A DNA stretch of 64,000 bases, taken from positions 186,001-250,000 of the forward strand of contig JAWWNJ010000014.1 in NCBI GenBank assembly GCA_037176885.1, given 5' to 3'. The DNA is from Favolaschia claudopus (Eukaryota > Basidiomycota > Agaricomycetes > Agaricales > Mycenaceae). The notes under the pieces are model-generated. The model searched no databases, had not been told where the DNA came from, and saw nothing but the letters and a program-made list of their open reading frames with translations. The number at the start of each line of letters is the position of its first letter. Within the stretch, counting starts at the first letter, position 1. Shown here piece by piece: positions 10,726-22,900 of this stretch. Made by a program: the position numbers and the translations under genes.

Positions 10726-11110
10726 TTGAAAACCGATCCTACACTGGAACAGGCCACAGCTGCTAACAGCATCTTGGTCACTCATCAATATGAATGCTGT
10801 TTCGACCGTCCAGAGGTCATGAAAGCCTACAAAGAGCAATCAATTATCGAGACCCCCGATTGCACGCGCATATCGGCGAAGGCCTCTCTCAATAACTTGA
10901 ATAGGCCTTGTGCGGAAGTTGAGGATGTTCACGTTTGTGATCAAATAACGCTGCCCGTGATAGTCGCTCACCACAAAAAACCCGTTTCCAGCTTTTTATA
11001 ACCTCGGATGCCGCCTATATAGAACGGCACAGGGAGTTTGAGAGAACTGAGAAGGAAGAACATCTCAGCAATCTTCAATCGCGGGTTGCAGAGCTGCGGG
11101 GGTATGGACA
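10726..11110 (+). pseudogene. Coding fragment of an unrecognised repetitive gene family
   Basis: A frame from about 10740 reads VHVCDQITLPVIVAHHKKPV and then, after a one-base shift near 10985, continues FITSDAAYIERHREFERTEK and HLSNLQSRVAELRGYGHL to a stop at about 11120. The two pieces join smoothly, so this is one protein broken by a frameshift. I do not recognise its function. It may belong with the DUF6729-like region just downstream. Confidence 0.4.
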
Positions 11111-11467
11111 TCTTTGAATTCATAAATGCGCCCGCTTCCTTGTTTCTCCGCCACCCGACGTCAACGACACGAATATGGAGGATCCCACCTCCAATTTCAG
11201 AGAAGACTTCCACCGCCTAGAAGGTGAAAGGCGACGAGAGGAGATGATCATGAGTGGTCAGGAGATGATGGATCGTCTGGGTTTTTACCTTGCCAAAAGC
11301 GGCAAAGAAAGAGGCACTATGTCTTGCGAAACCGCAAATTCCAGCAGCTGGCGTTTCTTCGTCATCGGTAGAGTTAGAAATCATGTTTTCGTTTGCATAT
11401 CAGAACATAGGAATCATACCCTGACCTTCCTTCCGGCTCATCATCATTTATCGACCCAGACTCTTGC

Positions 11468-12130
11468 ATGTGGCCTGCGCGTCCAAGGTTGGAGGACCTC
11501 CTCGGTATCCTTGTTGAGGGTTTTCAGTCGGTTCAACCACGTCCGCTGCCACCGAGTTTGGAAGCGGAGTTCAAACAACATCTATTCTATCTAGCATCCG
11601 CCGTCAACTCCACCGCCACGAGCTTTCAGCAAGCTTTCTCTTCTCTGTACCACAGGCAAAAGACCTTCTGGCTCCCATCCTCTTCTCTTTATTTCGCATC
11701 GGTCTCTTCAAGCTCGTCCCATACGCCGGCCAGTCGCCGATTTTTTTACTGGGACCCGCTGCTCCTCGTGTTCAATGGTATAGCCTGTACCATTTGCAAC
11801 TGCCCCCTGTCCAGTCTAGGGCCTATCCGCTCAGGTCCTATCATGGTGTACGACTTTACCGGCCCATTCTACATTATCGGCTGCTCCTACATCTGTACCA
11901 ACAGTCACTCGTATGCTAGCACAGAACATGCTGTGTTTTGCACCCTTCCCGAGAAACTCCAGCAGGAGTTTCCCGCGCATCTTCTGGCTTCCGACGTCGG
12001 GACTGAAGCGGATATTTGGAGGTGGAAAGCTCGCGGCGTGTCCCGCGCAGTCTGGAATTTGGCAGCAGGAGCTAGAAATATAGGAGTTGAGCAAAGGACC
12101 GTCCTCAAGCTCGTGACCGGGACCACTTGA
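11468..12130 (+). pseudogene. DUF6729-like protein fragment
   Basis: The frame reads RRFFYWDPLLLVFNG, then a CxxC pair in ACTICNCPLSSLG, then FYIIGCSYICTNSHS and LPEKLQQEFPAHLLASDVG. The order FFYWDP, CxxC, GxxYxC, LPxxLxxxFPAxL matches what I remember of DUF6729, a domain abundant in transposon-associated proteins of fungi. The frame stops at 12130, before any downstream domain, so it is a fragment. An upstream piece at 11175-11330 (NFREDFHRLEGERRREEM) may be another exon of the same gene. Confidence 0.5.
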
Positions 12131-12394
12131 CGGATGCGCGAGCAGCTGCAGGCACCCCTTCTCAAGGATAAAATTTCCAGATGATAATACGTAGAGTGTA
12201 TTCGAAGTCGTTTTCAAATTCTAAATTTCAACGCGAGATTTTCAGAGTTTTTAGAGCCTGTTCGGATGCACAATTCGAATTGTATTGCTATTGTTCTTCT
12301 TTTTGCAGTAATCGAATTGTTGACGAATTGTGTCACCAAAGTTGTCACCTGTCACCTGAGAGCCGACTGTGTGACACACGTTCTCTGCTCTAGA

Positions 12395-13001
12395 TAAGAG
12401 CACTTTGTATGGGTGAAACGTAACGCGTAACGCCCGTCGCCCGCCCTGTTTCGTTTCAACGGTAACGCATAACGGTCGGGTGGTTTCCGGAATCCCTGAG
12501 GACTGCGTGACATACAAAGATGTCGAATTATCATGTTTGTGGCTGTAAAATCTAGCTGAATCTACTGCTATAACTTGGCTATAACCCTCCTCCTCCTCAC
12601 TGCACTCAATCACTCTTTACAATCTTCGTCAAGATAGAACCGGTACGGTGCATCGGAGACCACGGGCAAGGTGCTGGGAAGGTGTACCAGAAGCTGGCCG
12701 AGGTAGTTTAACTAGTCGCTCGAAGAGGGCTTGTGGTGGACCCGTCGCTGGTTTAGGCGTCTGAGCGTGCGCCACGGCGCAGTGTTCATGAAAAAGAAAA
12801 AAAAAAAAAAGATGTATTACGGAGCCCGTAACAGGAGAAATGCAATCAAAAGGGCTATGGATACAAAGAAAGCATAAACGAGAGCTAAAAATTGCCCAGA
12901 ATCCGTTCAACGTTTGGAAATAGAGGCTGTTTCTGGTTTCCATGCGTAGCGTTTCCAGTCACGCTCGAGGGTCGGTTTCACCCATACGAAGTGCTACAGT
13001 A
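12395..13001. mobile_element. MITE, CTGTAGCAC family, copy 1
   Basis: The right end reads GTTTCACCCATACGAAGTGC followed by TACAG-TA. The left end is mirrored as GCACTTTGTATGGGTGAAAC with a slightly decayed tip. It shares its interior (for example GGACTGCGTGACATACAAAG) with the copies at 49876 and 56265, with an A-run at 12789. No transposase frame is present. Confidence 0.8.
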
Positions 13002-13052
13002 CATGTGCGGATTTCTAAACATGATGCATTAGAAGAATGAGTGTAGGGCACC

Positions 13053-14172
13053 ATTGTCGGAAAAACAGTGGATTGCTTCGAACGGCTTATAACTGATTAG
13101 GACCTTTGAGAACCTTGGGACGGCTTAGAACCGGTGGGCCGTGGCGGGGTGGCTTATAATCAACTCCAAGCCGTTCGAATCCGCTCAATTTCAACCTTGC
13201 CCAATATGAGGCTTGAGGTACGCTATTCGGCAGAAGAATCATTAGATTTACCTGAAATTTCATGCGCAAAACGCTCAAGCTCAAACGAGACCCGCCCTAA
13301 GTGATTACGGCAGGATGACGACAGCGCCCCACAAAGGTGCTGCGGAGCGCCAAACACAACCACCACCCTTCTCTCTTCCTACCACCACCTCCCCAAGTCC
13401 TTTTGCAAGTCGGCTTCGTTCCTACCCTCCTCTTATCGTTGAATCCACCGCTTATTAGCTTACTTTGGCCGACGGCTCCGCCTCAATGATCATATCTCCA
13501 GGAAAACAAGATTCTACTTAAGTCTTTCTGAATTTCAAGGCGCCGAAGGCAACCGGCAACGGGCAATTGGGTCTGTTGGGCTCGGTATGTGGTGCAGCAG
13601 CCTGTGGGGGGACCAGCACCTTCGGTGTTGGGAGGAAACCTGTTCATGGTGCGTCGTGTCCTCGCTGTTCTTCCGTAGTTCTCTCCACTTATGTAGCGAG
13701 CCAGCTTCTCGTGAACGGTTCGATATTGACACCGAGTCGACAATGTGGAACTGTATTCCTGCCTACTCTCAGGTGAGTCAGTCATATCTCAATGTTTCGC
13801 GCCCGAGCAGCGCTCTGGGCGGTGCTTCATCTCTTCAAGTTCATTTCATGTTGTGTTCGCGGTGGTCAATTGGAGTAATTTTTTTTGTTATAATACCACT
13901 CAATATATATGTTTCCAAATATCGCCACGTACATGAATTAAGAGCAAACGGGTACCCAAATGCAGGGGCATCGGGTGGGTAGAGGCGGATTAGAACCTTA
14001 GCATGGCTTGTAAGTTCGTAATCCGTTGGAGTGAATTAGAAGCCACCAGGTGTCTTAGAGGCCATCATGAGGTTTTAACTGTACATTATAAGAGACACCG
14101 AGGCTTAGGGCCTTCGAACACCTTCTAACTACTTCCACGCCGCTCTAAGCAATCTGGGATTTTTCCGACAAT
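13053..14172. mobile_element. Inverted-repeat element with ATTGTCGGAAAAA ends
   Basis: The left end ATTGTCGGAAAAACAGTGGA and the right end, mirrored, ATTGTCGGAAAAATCCCAGA also share the following GATTGCTT and CGGC words. Both arms repeat GGCTTA/TTAGAA words. The central ~500 bases look different in composition and may be captured sequence. No target duplication is obvious. Confidence 0.6.
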
Positions 14173-14186
14173 ATAGACTCTCCCAG

Positions 14187-14914
14187 GCACTGTGCGAAGT
14201 ATTTGTCATGAAATTCAAAACAATAATGAGGAATTTCAAGATTCCTGATGTTTTGTCATGAACCACATCATGAAATTCAAGATGCCTTTCATGATGCTCA
14301 GAAACCCATTTTTACAATGGTTGTTGAGCATCTGAATTCATGACAAAACATCATGAATTTCATCATGCAAGACTGTCAAATTTTTGCTAAGTCCACTCAC
14401 CGGGTTGTTGAGTGCCATTATGTACTCAATATTCTACTCACACATCATATACCCCTCCCTAATGTAAAGAGGGGTTGAAGAAGGTGGGTCAGGAATATCT
14501 GTAGCGGGCTCCGTAGTCGGACTCCCTTGATGTAGCCACATATATAGTGTGGCAAGCCAGTACGAATAAATCCATCTTAGCCGACTTGGATGTATGCACA
14601 TGGCCTCATTTCGTAGCGCCAAGCTGAGGTCATGCGTTCGAGTCTCTCTGGAGGTTAGATATTTGTTTTACATTTTTACTCCTTTTCACCGCCAAAAATC
14701 ATGATGTTGTCGTCATGAATCCACAACAAAACGTCATGAAAATAACGTCATGAATGTTCCCATAACCGTAATGAATTTCGCGATGCACTTTCATGATGTT
14801 GCGTCGTGAATTTCAAGAGTGCATCATGAATTTCGTGACAATTCATCGTGAACTTTCTAATGAATTGTCGTGAAAAAACATGAGGAATTTCATGATACTT
14901 TGACTGCACAGTGC
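14187..14914. mobile_element. Inverted-repeat element with internal TCATGA palindromes
   Basis: GCACTGTGC at 14187 is mirrored by GCACAGTGC at 14906, next to matching GTCATGAAATT and AATTTCATGA. Both subterminal parts contain many copies of TCATGA and CATGATG in both orientations. The middle 450-650 bases are unrelated. No coding sequence. Confidence 0.6.
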
Positions 14915-17200
14915 AAGCATTAGTTTCAGTACCTCGGGAAGAGCGGGATTGAGTCGTGCGCTGCCGAGGTTGTTGAGGGGCGGGAGGTGTGGGGAGGGCA
15001 TAATTATTGAGGGTCTAAACCGGCTTAGAGGGTATTAAACAGAAAGTCATGTGCATTCTTTTACCTGGAGCACCCGAGACGCGTTTGATTGCGAATGGTT
15101 TTGAGTATGGGGAGGTTCTACAGTAGATCAGAAACATAGATTAGTATTGGAAAAAACAGCAACGCACCGTTATCAATATCCATCTGATATTCCTTCGCTC
15201 TGCGCTCGTTGAGACGTCTCGCTTGCTGACCTCGAACGCGGGAAGCATTCGGCGGAGGACGTGGAAGAGCATTCTTCTCCTCGTTCTTGACGTTCGCGTT
15301 CTCTACGGCGCCGTTGAGCAGCGGATCGCGCGCTAGAAGCCGAAGGAGCTGCTGTGGATTTTTCACTGTTACCACCGAGACAGCCAGTGTTTGGATTGGG
15401 AACACGACGGCGGTGCGGGCTCCCTTCTGCGTTGATGCGTATGTCTCTCAAAACTTGGCGCTCAGCTTGATGATGTCGGTGAGGGGTAGAAGGAGGAGTT
15501 AGGAGATTCCTAGTTTAGCAGTGAGCACAGATAATACAGAACGCAAAGGACACACATCAAGCTTGAGGTAGATTGGGGGACGAAATTTTGCACGAAGTTG
15601 GTTCGGATTCTCACACAAGGTAGAGGTTAGAAAGTAACGATATATTCATCTTCTAGTCTACGGAGCGGCGACGGCGTCAAACGTGCTGAGCTGAGCGGAC
15701 GGCGGTGGAGTGTGGAGTGTGGAGCAAGAGTTGGTGGCGGTGTCTCGGATGCCAGATGTTTGGCGGCGACCTCCGGCCAGCAAAATCTCACCATCTCAAC
15801 AGTACGCTCCACTCTGACAGTTAACCAGGACACTTCTTATATAGATATATGAAAACACCTCCGAAAGGTGTCCTACGACTCGAATTGCTTGTATACGTCT
15901 GGGTATCCGAGACTACTTGTTGTGCCTACGGCATATGGTAGAAATGAAGCTATCTAATATTTTTACTAACTCATACCATATTCTGTCCCATGATGTAAGC
16001 AGACTCGACACAATGACTGAGTGATTGCAGCCCAGTCCTGGCTCGGTCACGGTGTGTGTTGCTGCCCAAAAGAATTGCAAAAAAAAAAATCCAAAAGAGG
16101 AAAGAGAAGGAAAGGGAAAGGGAAGAATTTCAAGAATTTTAGAGGTATAAATTTCGCGGCTACGCCGCAACGTTCTCCTCGTGAAATATTGGCTTGGTGC
16201 CGGGATGCCGGGGGTGCCGGGGTTGAAGCAGCGGTCAGCAGAATAACATTGTAAGCGCTGATTTGCTCGAATGCAGCGTAAATTCTCCGCAGAGGTTTGG
16301 TATTCGAGATATTCTATTAATGTGTTTGTGAGCTCAAATGAGGGTCAATTCCATTCAACAAAAGTGGAAACTAGGACTGTTTTTCAAGTACTTTCATCCT
16401 ATTGTGACACTTTTTTGCTGAGGATACATTGAGTCTTTCCAGATATGGCAATAATAAGAAACTGTCCTGTTATTGATGCATTGGCAGGGCGTAATATATA
16501 ACTGAGTGTTCTAAGCAGTACAGAGGTATCATATATTTATCTCTACATTTTATTTCAGGTCAGTCGGTGAAGTATACAGCAAGATTTTGGCCAAAAAGCC
16601 ACGGCAATTTCTATTTGCCACCACTGTAGTACATGCACGCCTTTTTCTCGTTTTACCAGTTTGCTTACGCACATCCAATTCCTTGGCGAGTTCCAGATTA
16701 TTAGCCTCAGAAAATCAGATTTCCGGCCACTTTCCGCCGATTACCTATTCCCGCCCTCCACAAGCCTCCACACGCCACAGCAAACTCCCTGCCGTGTTTA
16801 CGCGTTTCTGGGACCCGGGACAGTCGCAATAAATGAAACAAAAGCACAACCGTAAGTTCGTGACTGCAGCTGTGCGCCAAAAAATGTGGAGCAAATTCTG
16901 ACAATACTACATAGAAGTGCAAGGCGTCGATCCTCGGCCAAGCGAACTGGTTCGTCTTGTCGGTTGGTCGGTCATCTTTTTGTTTGCCAGTTGCTTCGAA
17001 TTGCGAGAAGCTGACCCCGGGCGGGTCAGCCCGTAGCCTCGTGGCGCAGCGCCGTGGGGCGCGGCGCCTGGCCAGTGTGAGTATACATAGAGTGTACATG
17101 CGATCACCGCCCGCAGAGCGCCTCTGTGGACGCACATGCGCGCCACAACCCTCAATTAATTTACTAGTACTGAGTTGGAGAACGATCTCTTGGATTCATT
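14915..17200. other. Region without a supported gene
   Basis: Only short frames. A basic minus-strand frame at 15173-15451 (RSAAQRRRRERERQERGEE) is unrecognised. Short local repeats such as GTGGAGTGTGGAGTGTGGAG at 15706 occur. Nothing supports a functional call. Confidence 0.4.
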
Positions 17201-17214
17201 TTTCAGCCACTATT

Positions 17215-18075
17215 TCTCCGCATTATACTAGGCTTTGTGACGGTACCCTTTCCGACAATAGCAAAGTCGCCATCTGATGCCAACGCAGACTTGCCAGTAC
17301 GGACAGCGACGGCCTCGTAGCTTCGGAAGTCGGTGCGGTCGCGGAAGAAGTGATCGCTGGCGCCGGAGTCCAGGAAGGTGACGGTTGCATTCGGTGCGAA
17401 GTTTTCGAAGGTCTGGCTGACGAATGCATTAGATGTGATGTTGCTGTCAAGGGTACGCTCGAAGATATTGGCAGTACAGTCTTCCACAGCCTGTAGCGCG
17501 GGGTCGGGGAACACAACACGCGACAGCAAGTCCTCATCTTCCACCTCCTCCACCGTCACCCGACGCGCCGTGGCCATCAAAACGCGATGGACAGGTGCTT
17601 CCTCTGCACCTGCCTGCTTCGCCTGGTGTCGGTTCTTCCCGAAGTTCGGCGGGAACTGTCCCTCCTTTCCCCCTCCAGGCCAATAGCAATTTTCGATCGT
17701 ATGGCTGGTCTTATTGACGGCCCTGCACCCAGGGTTGGTGCAGCGACGCTTGGGGGCGGAGGTATTGAGTGCGGTGGATGTGGTGACAACGGTATCGTGC
17801 TCAGGCATCCCGGTATTGATCGCGACAGTCTTGATTAGCGCGAAAGCCTCGTCAAGGTCACCCGCTGAATAAAGGGCGCCTTGAAGACCAAGCCAACGCG
17901 GATCATCAGGAAGGAGCGAATAAGTACGTTCTTCATCGCTTTATCTTCCACAGTCCCTCCCATCATCCTAACACGATTGGCTTTGTTGCGAATGTTGCTC
18001 AGGAGCTCGTCAAGACTATCACGCGAAGCGCCGGTGAACTTGATGGCCAGGAATTCACTGCGTTCCCTAGAAATC
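17215..18075 (-). pseudogene. Ty1/Copia gag-protease fragment
   Basis: On the minus strand, gag begins near 18068 with SEFLAIKFTGASRDSLDELL and NIRNKANRVRMMGGTVEDKA. A one-base frameshift near 17926 follows, then LPDDPRWLGLQGALYSAGDL. A cysteine/histidine cluster CTNPGCRAVNKTSHTIENC follows, then the aspartic protease site FLDSGASDHFF. The fragment stops soon after at about 17215, so integrase, RT and RNase H are missing, as are recognisable LTRs. The different zinc cluster and sequence show it is a separate lineage from the Copia element at 53.5 kb. Confidence 0.85.
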
Positions 18076-18332
18076 TAGTCAGAATCTGTCGAGGTAGTTC
18101 AGGTAACCTAGACATACCTAGAAATATTCTATATCGTTACCACTTCGTCGTCGTTAGACTAGGTATGCCGAGTGAGTCTCGAGAAAGCTGGAAAGACGCG
18201 AATTAGGCAAGTTCGGCAGATGTCTGTGCCGAGATGTGTACAGGTGTTGTGGGCTAGGCTCGGCACACGTCATTGTCTACACGATCACACAACACGTCTG
18301 TCACGTCGCCGCGCGTCTTGCTCTCGACCACG

Positions 18333-19807
18333 ATGGCCCACCTATTCCCTACTACAAGCGGACCTAACGACCCTCCAGGTCCTCAGCTATCTCCTGAACA
18401 ATGGCACTATGCACTCGCCCAGTTCCTTTCCCAATCTCAGACTATTCCGCCGACGCAGTTACCGACACCACCTGCCTCTGCTTCTCCTGAGCTTGTTCTC
18501 GATCCTATGCTAGCACCGCAACCACAGCAGTCTACAGAATCACGTCTGGAAGCATTAGAACAGGAAATCACGCGTTTGAAGGCCGAAAAGCGCGCTACTG
18601 AAGACGACTCGGAGAGCGCGCCCGAAAAGAAGCGTAGGAAACGGAAGCAAAAACCAAGTCCGTACGTGCTGAAGTCGTCTGCGGGGTTGTGCGAGGAGCA
18701 GATTAAGGTTAGAAAACTACTCATGGTGCGTCTTTTGTCTTTCTACGAACAACATGTCTTTGAATTTGTTGTCAGCAAAAGGTGAAGAACGAAGGCAAAC
18801 GCATCACGGGAAGACTTTCAGACTCGGACTCAGACAGCGACGACGGCGACGACGAATCTGATCTTCCCTCCAGTCAAGCTACGCACACTATACTACGCTA
18901 CAATTTTGCTGCTACTGTTACCCATGCCGACAACATCAAAGTCTTTGACCGCATCGCCGATCTTGTGTGGACGGAACAACGTGTACGTGTAACTGTACCT
19001 CACCAAGGCTCGAAAACGACGGCTATCCCAGGACCCAACTAGCTCGACATACTCTCTCGGATATCCTAACGTCTCGTTCACACGTGAAGATCTTCTAGAA
19101 TTCGCAAAAACTAACTTTCGGAGCTGGAAATCGAAATGGAAGGGAGAGCACTATCCTGAGGTTCGCCGGAAACAAGAGAAAGCTGCTCAGAAGGACCGCC
19201 AAGTGCTACGTAGGAAGGAGGTCAGTGTTATATCAGTTACGTGCAGTTTGCGGCTAATATATGGACGTAGCTCAAAGCCAACCGTCTTAAAGCGGTGTCG
19301 GACTACAAACAAAAGTACAAGCGTGACCCGATCTGCATCCTCGAAACCGACTTCATGTCTGACGAAATATCTGCTCCCTCAACTGACGACGAGGACACCA
19401 GAGATGAACATCGACGTCGACTAGTCAAAGCCGCGCATCTCGGGCCGACCCAGCAACGAAACGATGTATGGGAAGTCATTCGTCCTGGATTTCAGTCGGT
19501 TGAGGTGCATTTTCTCTCTATAAAATTGATTCCGTCCCATTCCTTGTTCTAGATGAGCAAGACTAAGAACGACCTTGATGAACTTGTCAACAAACGACGT
19601 GAGACTCAAAACAAGAAGACCAAACGTATTCGCGGGCGAGTCCCTCGCGTGAACTTCGGCAACACTCACAATCGTATACCTCGGAGCACACTCTATCCTT
19701 TCATGCTCTCGCAGCCTTGGTACGACGAACACGTTGCTGGAAATGAAGAGCTGGAGGGGACGGTCATGATTTTTTCTAAAGACCCTAGAGGATTCGGCGA
19801 TTCGTAA
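18333..19807 (+). CDS. KDZ transposon accessory gene (five exons)
   Basis: I model exons 18333-18725, 18782-18982, 19032-19220, 19271-19504 and 19553-19807. Every exon length is a multiple of three, all introns are 48-56 bases with GT and AG, and the spliced product is 423 residues without a stop. The start is the first ATG (MAHLFPTTSG). The protein is Pro/Gln-rich at the N-terminus, then has a coiled-coil-like stretch (SRLEALEQEITRLKAEKRAT), a basic patch, and an acidic run of Asp/Ser. The middle and end contain LETDFMSDE, VWEVIRPGFQS and RVPRVNFGNTHNRIP, which resemble the accessory proteins that travel with KDZ transposases in Agaricomycetes. Biochemical function unknown. It converges on the transposase, leaving 94 bases between the two stop codons. 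Confidence 0.75.
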
Positions 19808-19901
19808 TTCCTCTTTCTCACTTTTGCTACCCTGCATCACTCTTGCTATCATCGCATGCATACTTTGTAAAATCAGCTCAATTTGCTCTCAATTGTAGTA
19901 T

Positions 19902-22900
19902 TCATTGCTTGTAATCACAGCACGACTTGTAGCATCTATAGTACGTCCGAGAATTCAAACTACGGCAACGTCCTGCAAAGAAAGTTATTACCTCCGGTCT
20001 CGAGCAGAAAAAAGAACAACGCACTCGACTCAGACCCGCCGTGAACCAGATTTTGCGCGCCGGCCCGTCAGAAGACTCGGCCCCCTCATCGCTAGAGTCA
20101 GACCCATCGTCGTCTGCCAATATCTGAGCCTTTTGATTTACAGTGAGGCGACATGCTTGCGAATGAATCGAAGAAACAGGAACAATTCTGGGAGGGCCAG
20201 ATTCGCCGCGACGTAGAAACTGGCCATGCTCCCATGCAAAAACCTCCAACTCTGGGCTGTCAAGAAGGGCAACGATAATGAAAACCAAGAAAAATTGTTT
20301 GAATTACGACGTACTATGGGTCCCAAGGGGACATATCAAATTTGTTGAACCGCCGCATCCATCCCATGTATAGCAAATGTTGGGACTTGTCCACTCCGGG
20401 TTGACGGTGAGTAATTATATCAAAAACTTGACCGACGTATCTTGTGCCGGCAGCGTCAAGCTGTACAATTGAGCTTGAAGCTTGAGTAAGGGATGTAGAG
20501 CTGGTCACTCGTCGGCCATCGAGAATGACATGAGGGTGGACCTGAGCTGATGCATGGAGAAAATACTCTTTCTGAACATCCACCGCCACGGCGTCTCTGG
20601 CAACGATTGGAATGTCGGGATAGGTTGTGTTGTAGTATTCAAGAAGAGCATTCTGGTACTTGACTGGAAGCTCTTTTGTTACCGCTAGACCGAGTGAAAA
20701 TCTAATATCCACTAATGCACGCTCAGCCCTCGAGCCATTTTCCACAAAGTAGGAACTTGACACGTACAATCGGCTGAAAGTTCTTCGACCTCATTCGCCA
20801 TCGAAGCTACTGTGCCTCGCTGATCGCCGTCGGTTGCCAGGATCGTCCTGGCGCTCTCCACCGCACATTGTTCTTCAGGAGTCAGTCCGTCCGTGCTTTC
20901 TTTCTTTGCAAGTCGTTCAAGCTATGTATGCAAATCAGCAGGGTAAATTGAACCGAACATTGAACAAAAGAAAACTTGCAAGTTCACGCAATTTGGCGTC
21001 GCGGTGGAATTCACGGAAGAAGGTGACCTCAAGCTCTCCGTCGCCGTGATTATTAGTGTCGTAACTCTTGAGAAGCTTATTCAATCTCTCAAACAAGAAA
21101 GTCCAGAAGCCATAGACCGGTCCGAAGTCGCGGATGGTTTGAAAAATATGTGTGACGTAGTGAAAGTTGGGCTTTACGAGCGAAGGGTGGTTCTGAATAG
21201 AAAATATGGGCAAGACAGATAACAAACAGAAAGATCAGGCGTACCTCCAGGAAGCCAGCAAGATATTCCTCAAGAAGCTGTTGGGCCCGCGGTAGAGAAT
21301 CTACGTCAACCGTGCCGCCTAATATTATTTTACAACAAGCTGCAAACTTCAGCAGTAAATCAGGATCGTTTTCGAACATTCGGATGGGTTTGGGCGGCGG
21401 GGTCTCCTGTCGATCAGCCTTCGTCGCTGTGTTATTTGCAAGACGAGCCTTTCGTGCTTTCTCTTTCTTCTTCCAATTTTTTTGCGACCTTTCGTGATCT
21501 GCGGCGGCAACGGGATACCATTCGGCCCATATGTGTGGAAGCTGTGGTTGCGTTACTCCACGCAAATCAAGGAGAAATCCGACTCACGATCAAAGGGCAA
21601 ACCACAAGCAGCATACCTTTCCATTCATCGGACGTCAAGTTACCGCCTGATGCATATCCGACTTGATTTGGTAGCCGCGCTACCCATGCAGGCATTTCCA
21701 ACTAGAGGCGGTAGAGTCAGACAGAATGTTGTGAGACAATCGCATAGAAAATAGTACTGCTTTTAAATATTCATGAATCTGGTCGAGCTCACGGGCAGTC
21801 TTCTCTGTTCTTTTACGCAGTGCAGCCGGATCACGGATCCATGCATCAAGCCACTGGGTCTTCATGATTCCTGTTTAGGATTAGCAGAGATTGAAAGAAC
21901 ACTTGAGAGCCGCACGCACCAAGAAATATACAGTGCATGGGATCACAGATAATTTGGCGGATGGGATCAAAGTAGGGGAGTCGGCTGAGTTCAAAATAAC
22001 GAGTACCATGCTTGCCAGCGAATGCGTCCCGCGCTTTCTTGTTATCTTCGTCTATTTTCGAGTATTCGTCGGAATGTTTGCGATGCTCCTTATTATCTCG
22101 ACTTGGGAAACCTTGCATACGGTCAATTATAGGAAGACGGTAAATCTGAGAGACAAAATACCGTCGACTTTCATTCCCGCTGCCGTCTGTATATCTTTGT
22201 GGCTTATTTTGCACCGAGTACAGGGAAAATTTTTGGCATTGTGATCGGAAAAGCCTCCCACCTTGCACATAGCGGGATGATCACAGCAGACACAGATGAG
22301 AATCACTCGAACTCGACGCCCTACGTTCGAGGAATGCATGAATAGACAGCCAAATGATTTGAATGGAAATCATACCGTTCGGAAATTTTGGTGTCTTCGC
22401 TAATATACCGTCGTCATAGAGCATCAGCAGTTCCGTGACGGTTGCCGCCATGGTTCGTTGAAACTCGTCACATGTTTCTTCGTGTGGGCCAGGACCCAGG
22501 CTTGTGAGCAATAGATTTCGGGGCTTGTATCTGGCTATTGTGTAAACGGGACGCAAATATGCCACAAACAGAAACCTACCTCTTATGCTGAGGAAGCGCT
22601 GTCACACAAAAAGATGCCGCACCGGTTGAATGCGACCCAGCGTCGTTGGTGCGAGTAAATGAAAATCTGAGACGAAGGTGAGCACTCGAAGATTTTATCT
22701 AGAGCTTCACTTACCCGTCTTCCCCGAAACATAGCCCAATTCGTAATTCGTCGTGATCGGGACGATCATCAGCAGCATCGAAAAATTTGCGCCCGTCCGG
22801 AGCCTTCAACGACTGGCAAATTGCACCATCGTGAATATCTGACAATTTTCCTGCCACTGTTTTGCGCGTGAGATAGGATTCACAAGCAAGCTCGTTGCCG

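Noticed and set aside
14560..14660. tRNA-like GCGTTCGAGTC (B-box-like) sequence
   Set aside because: No T-arm pairing and no acceptor stem could be drawn, so it is not a tRNA call.
14187..14914. Repeated TCATGA words as a CRISPR array
   Set aside because: The words are short palindromes in both orientations with irregular spacing, in a eukaryotic context.
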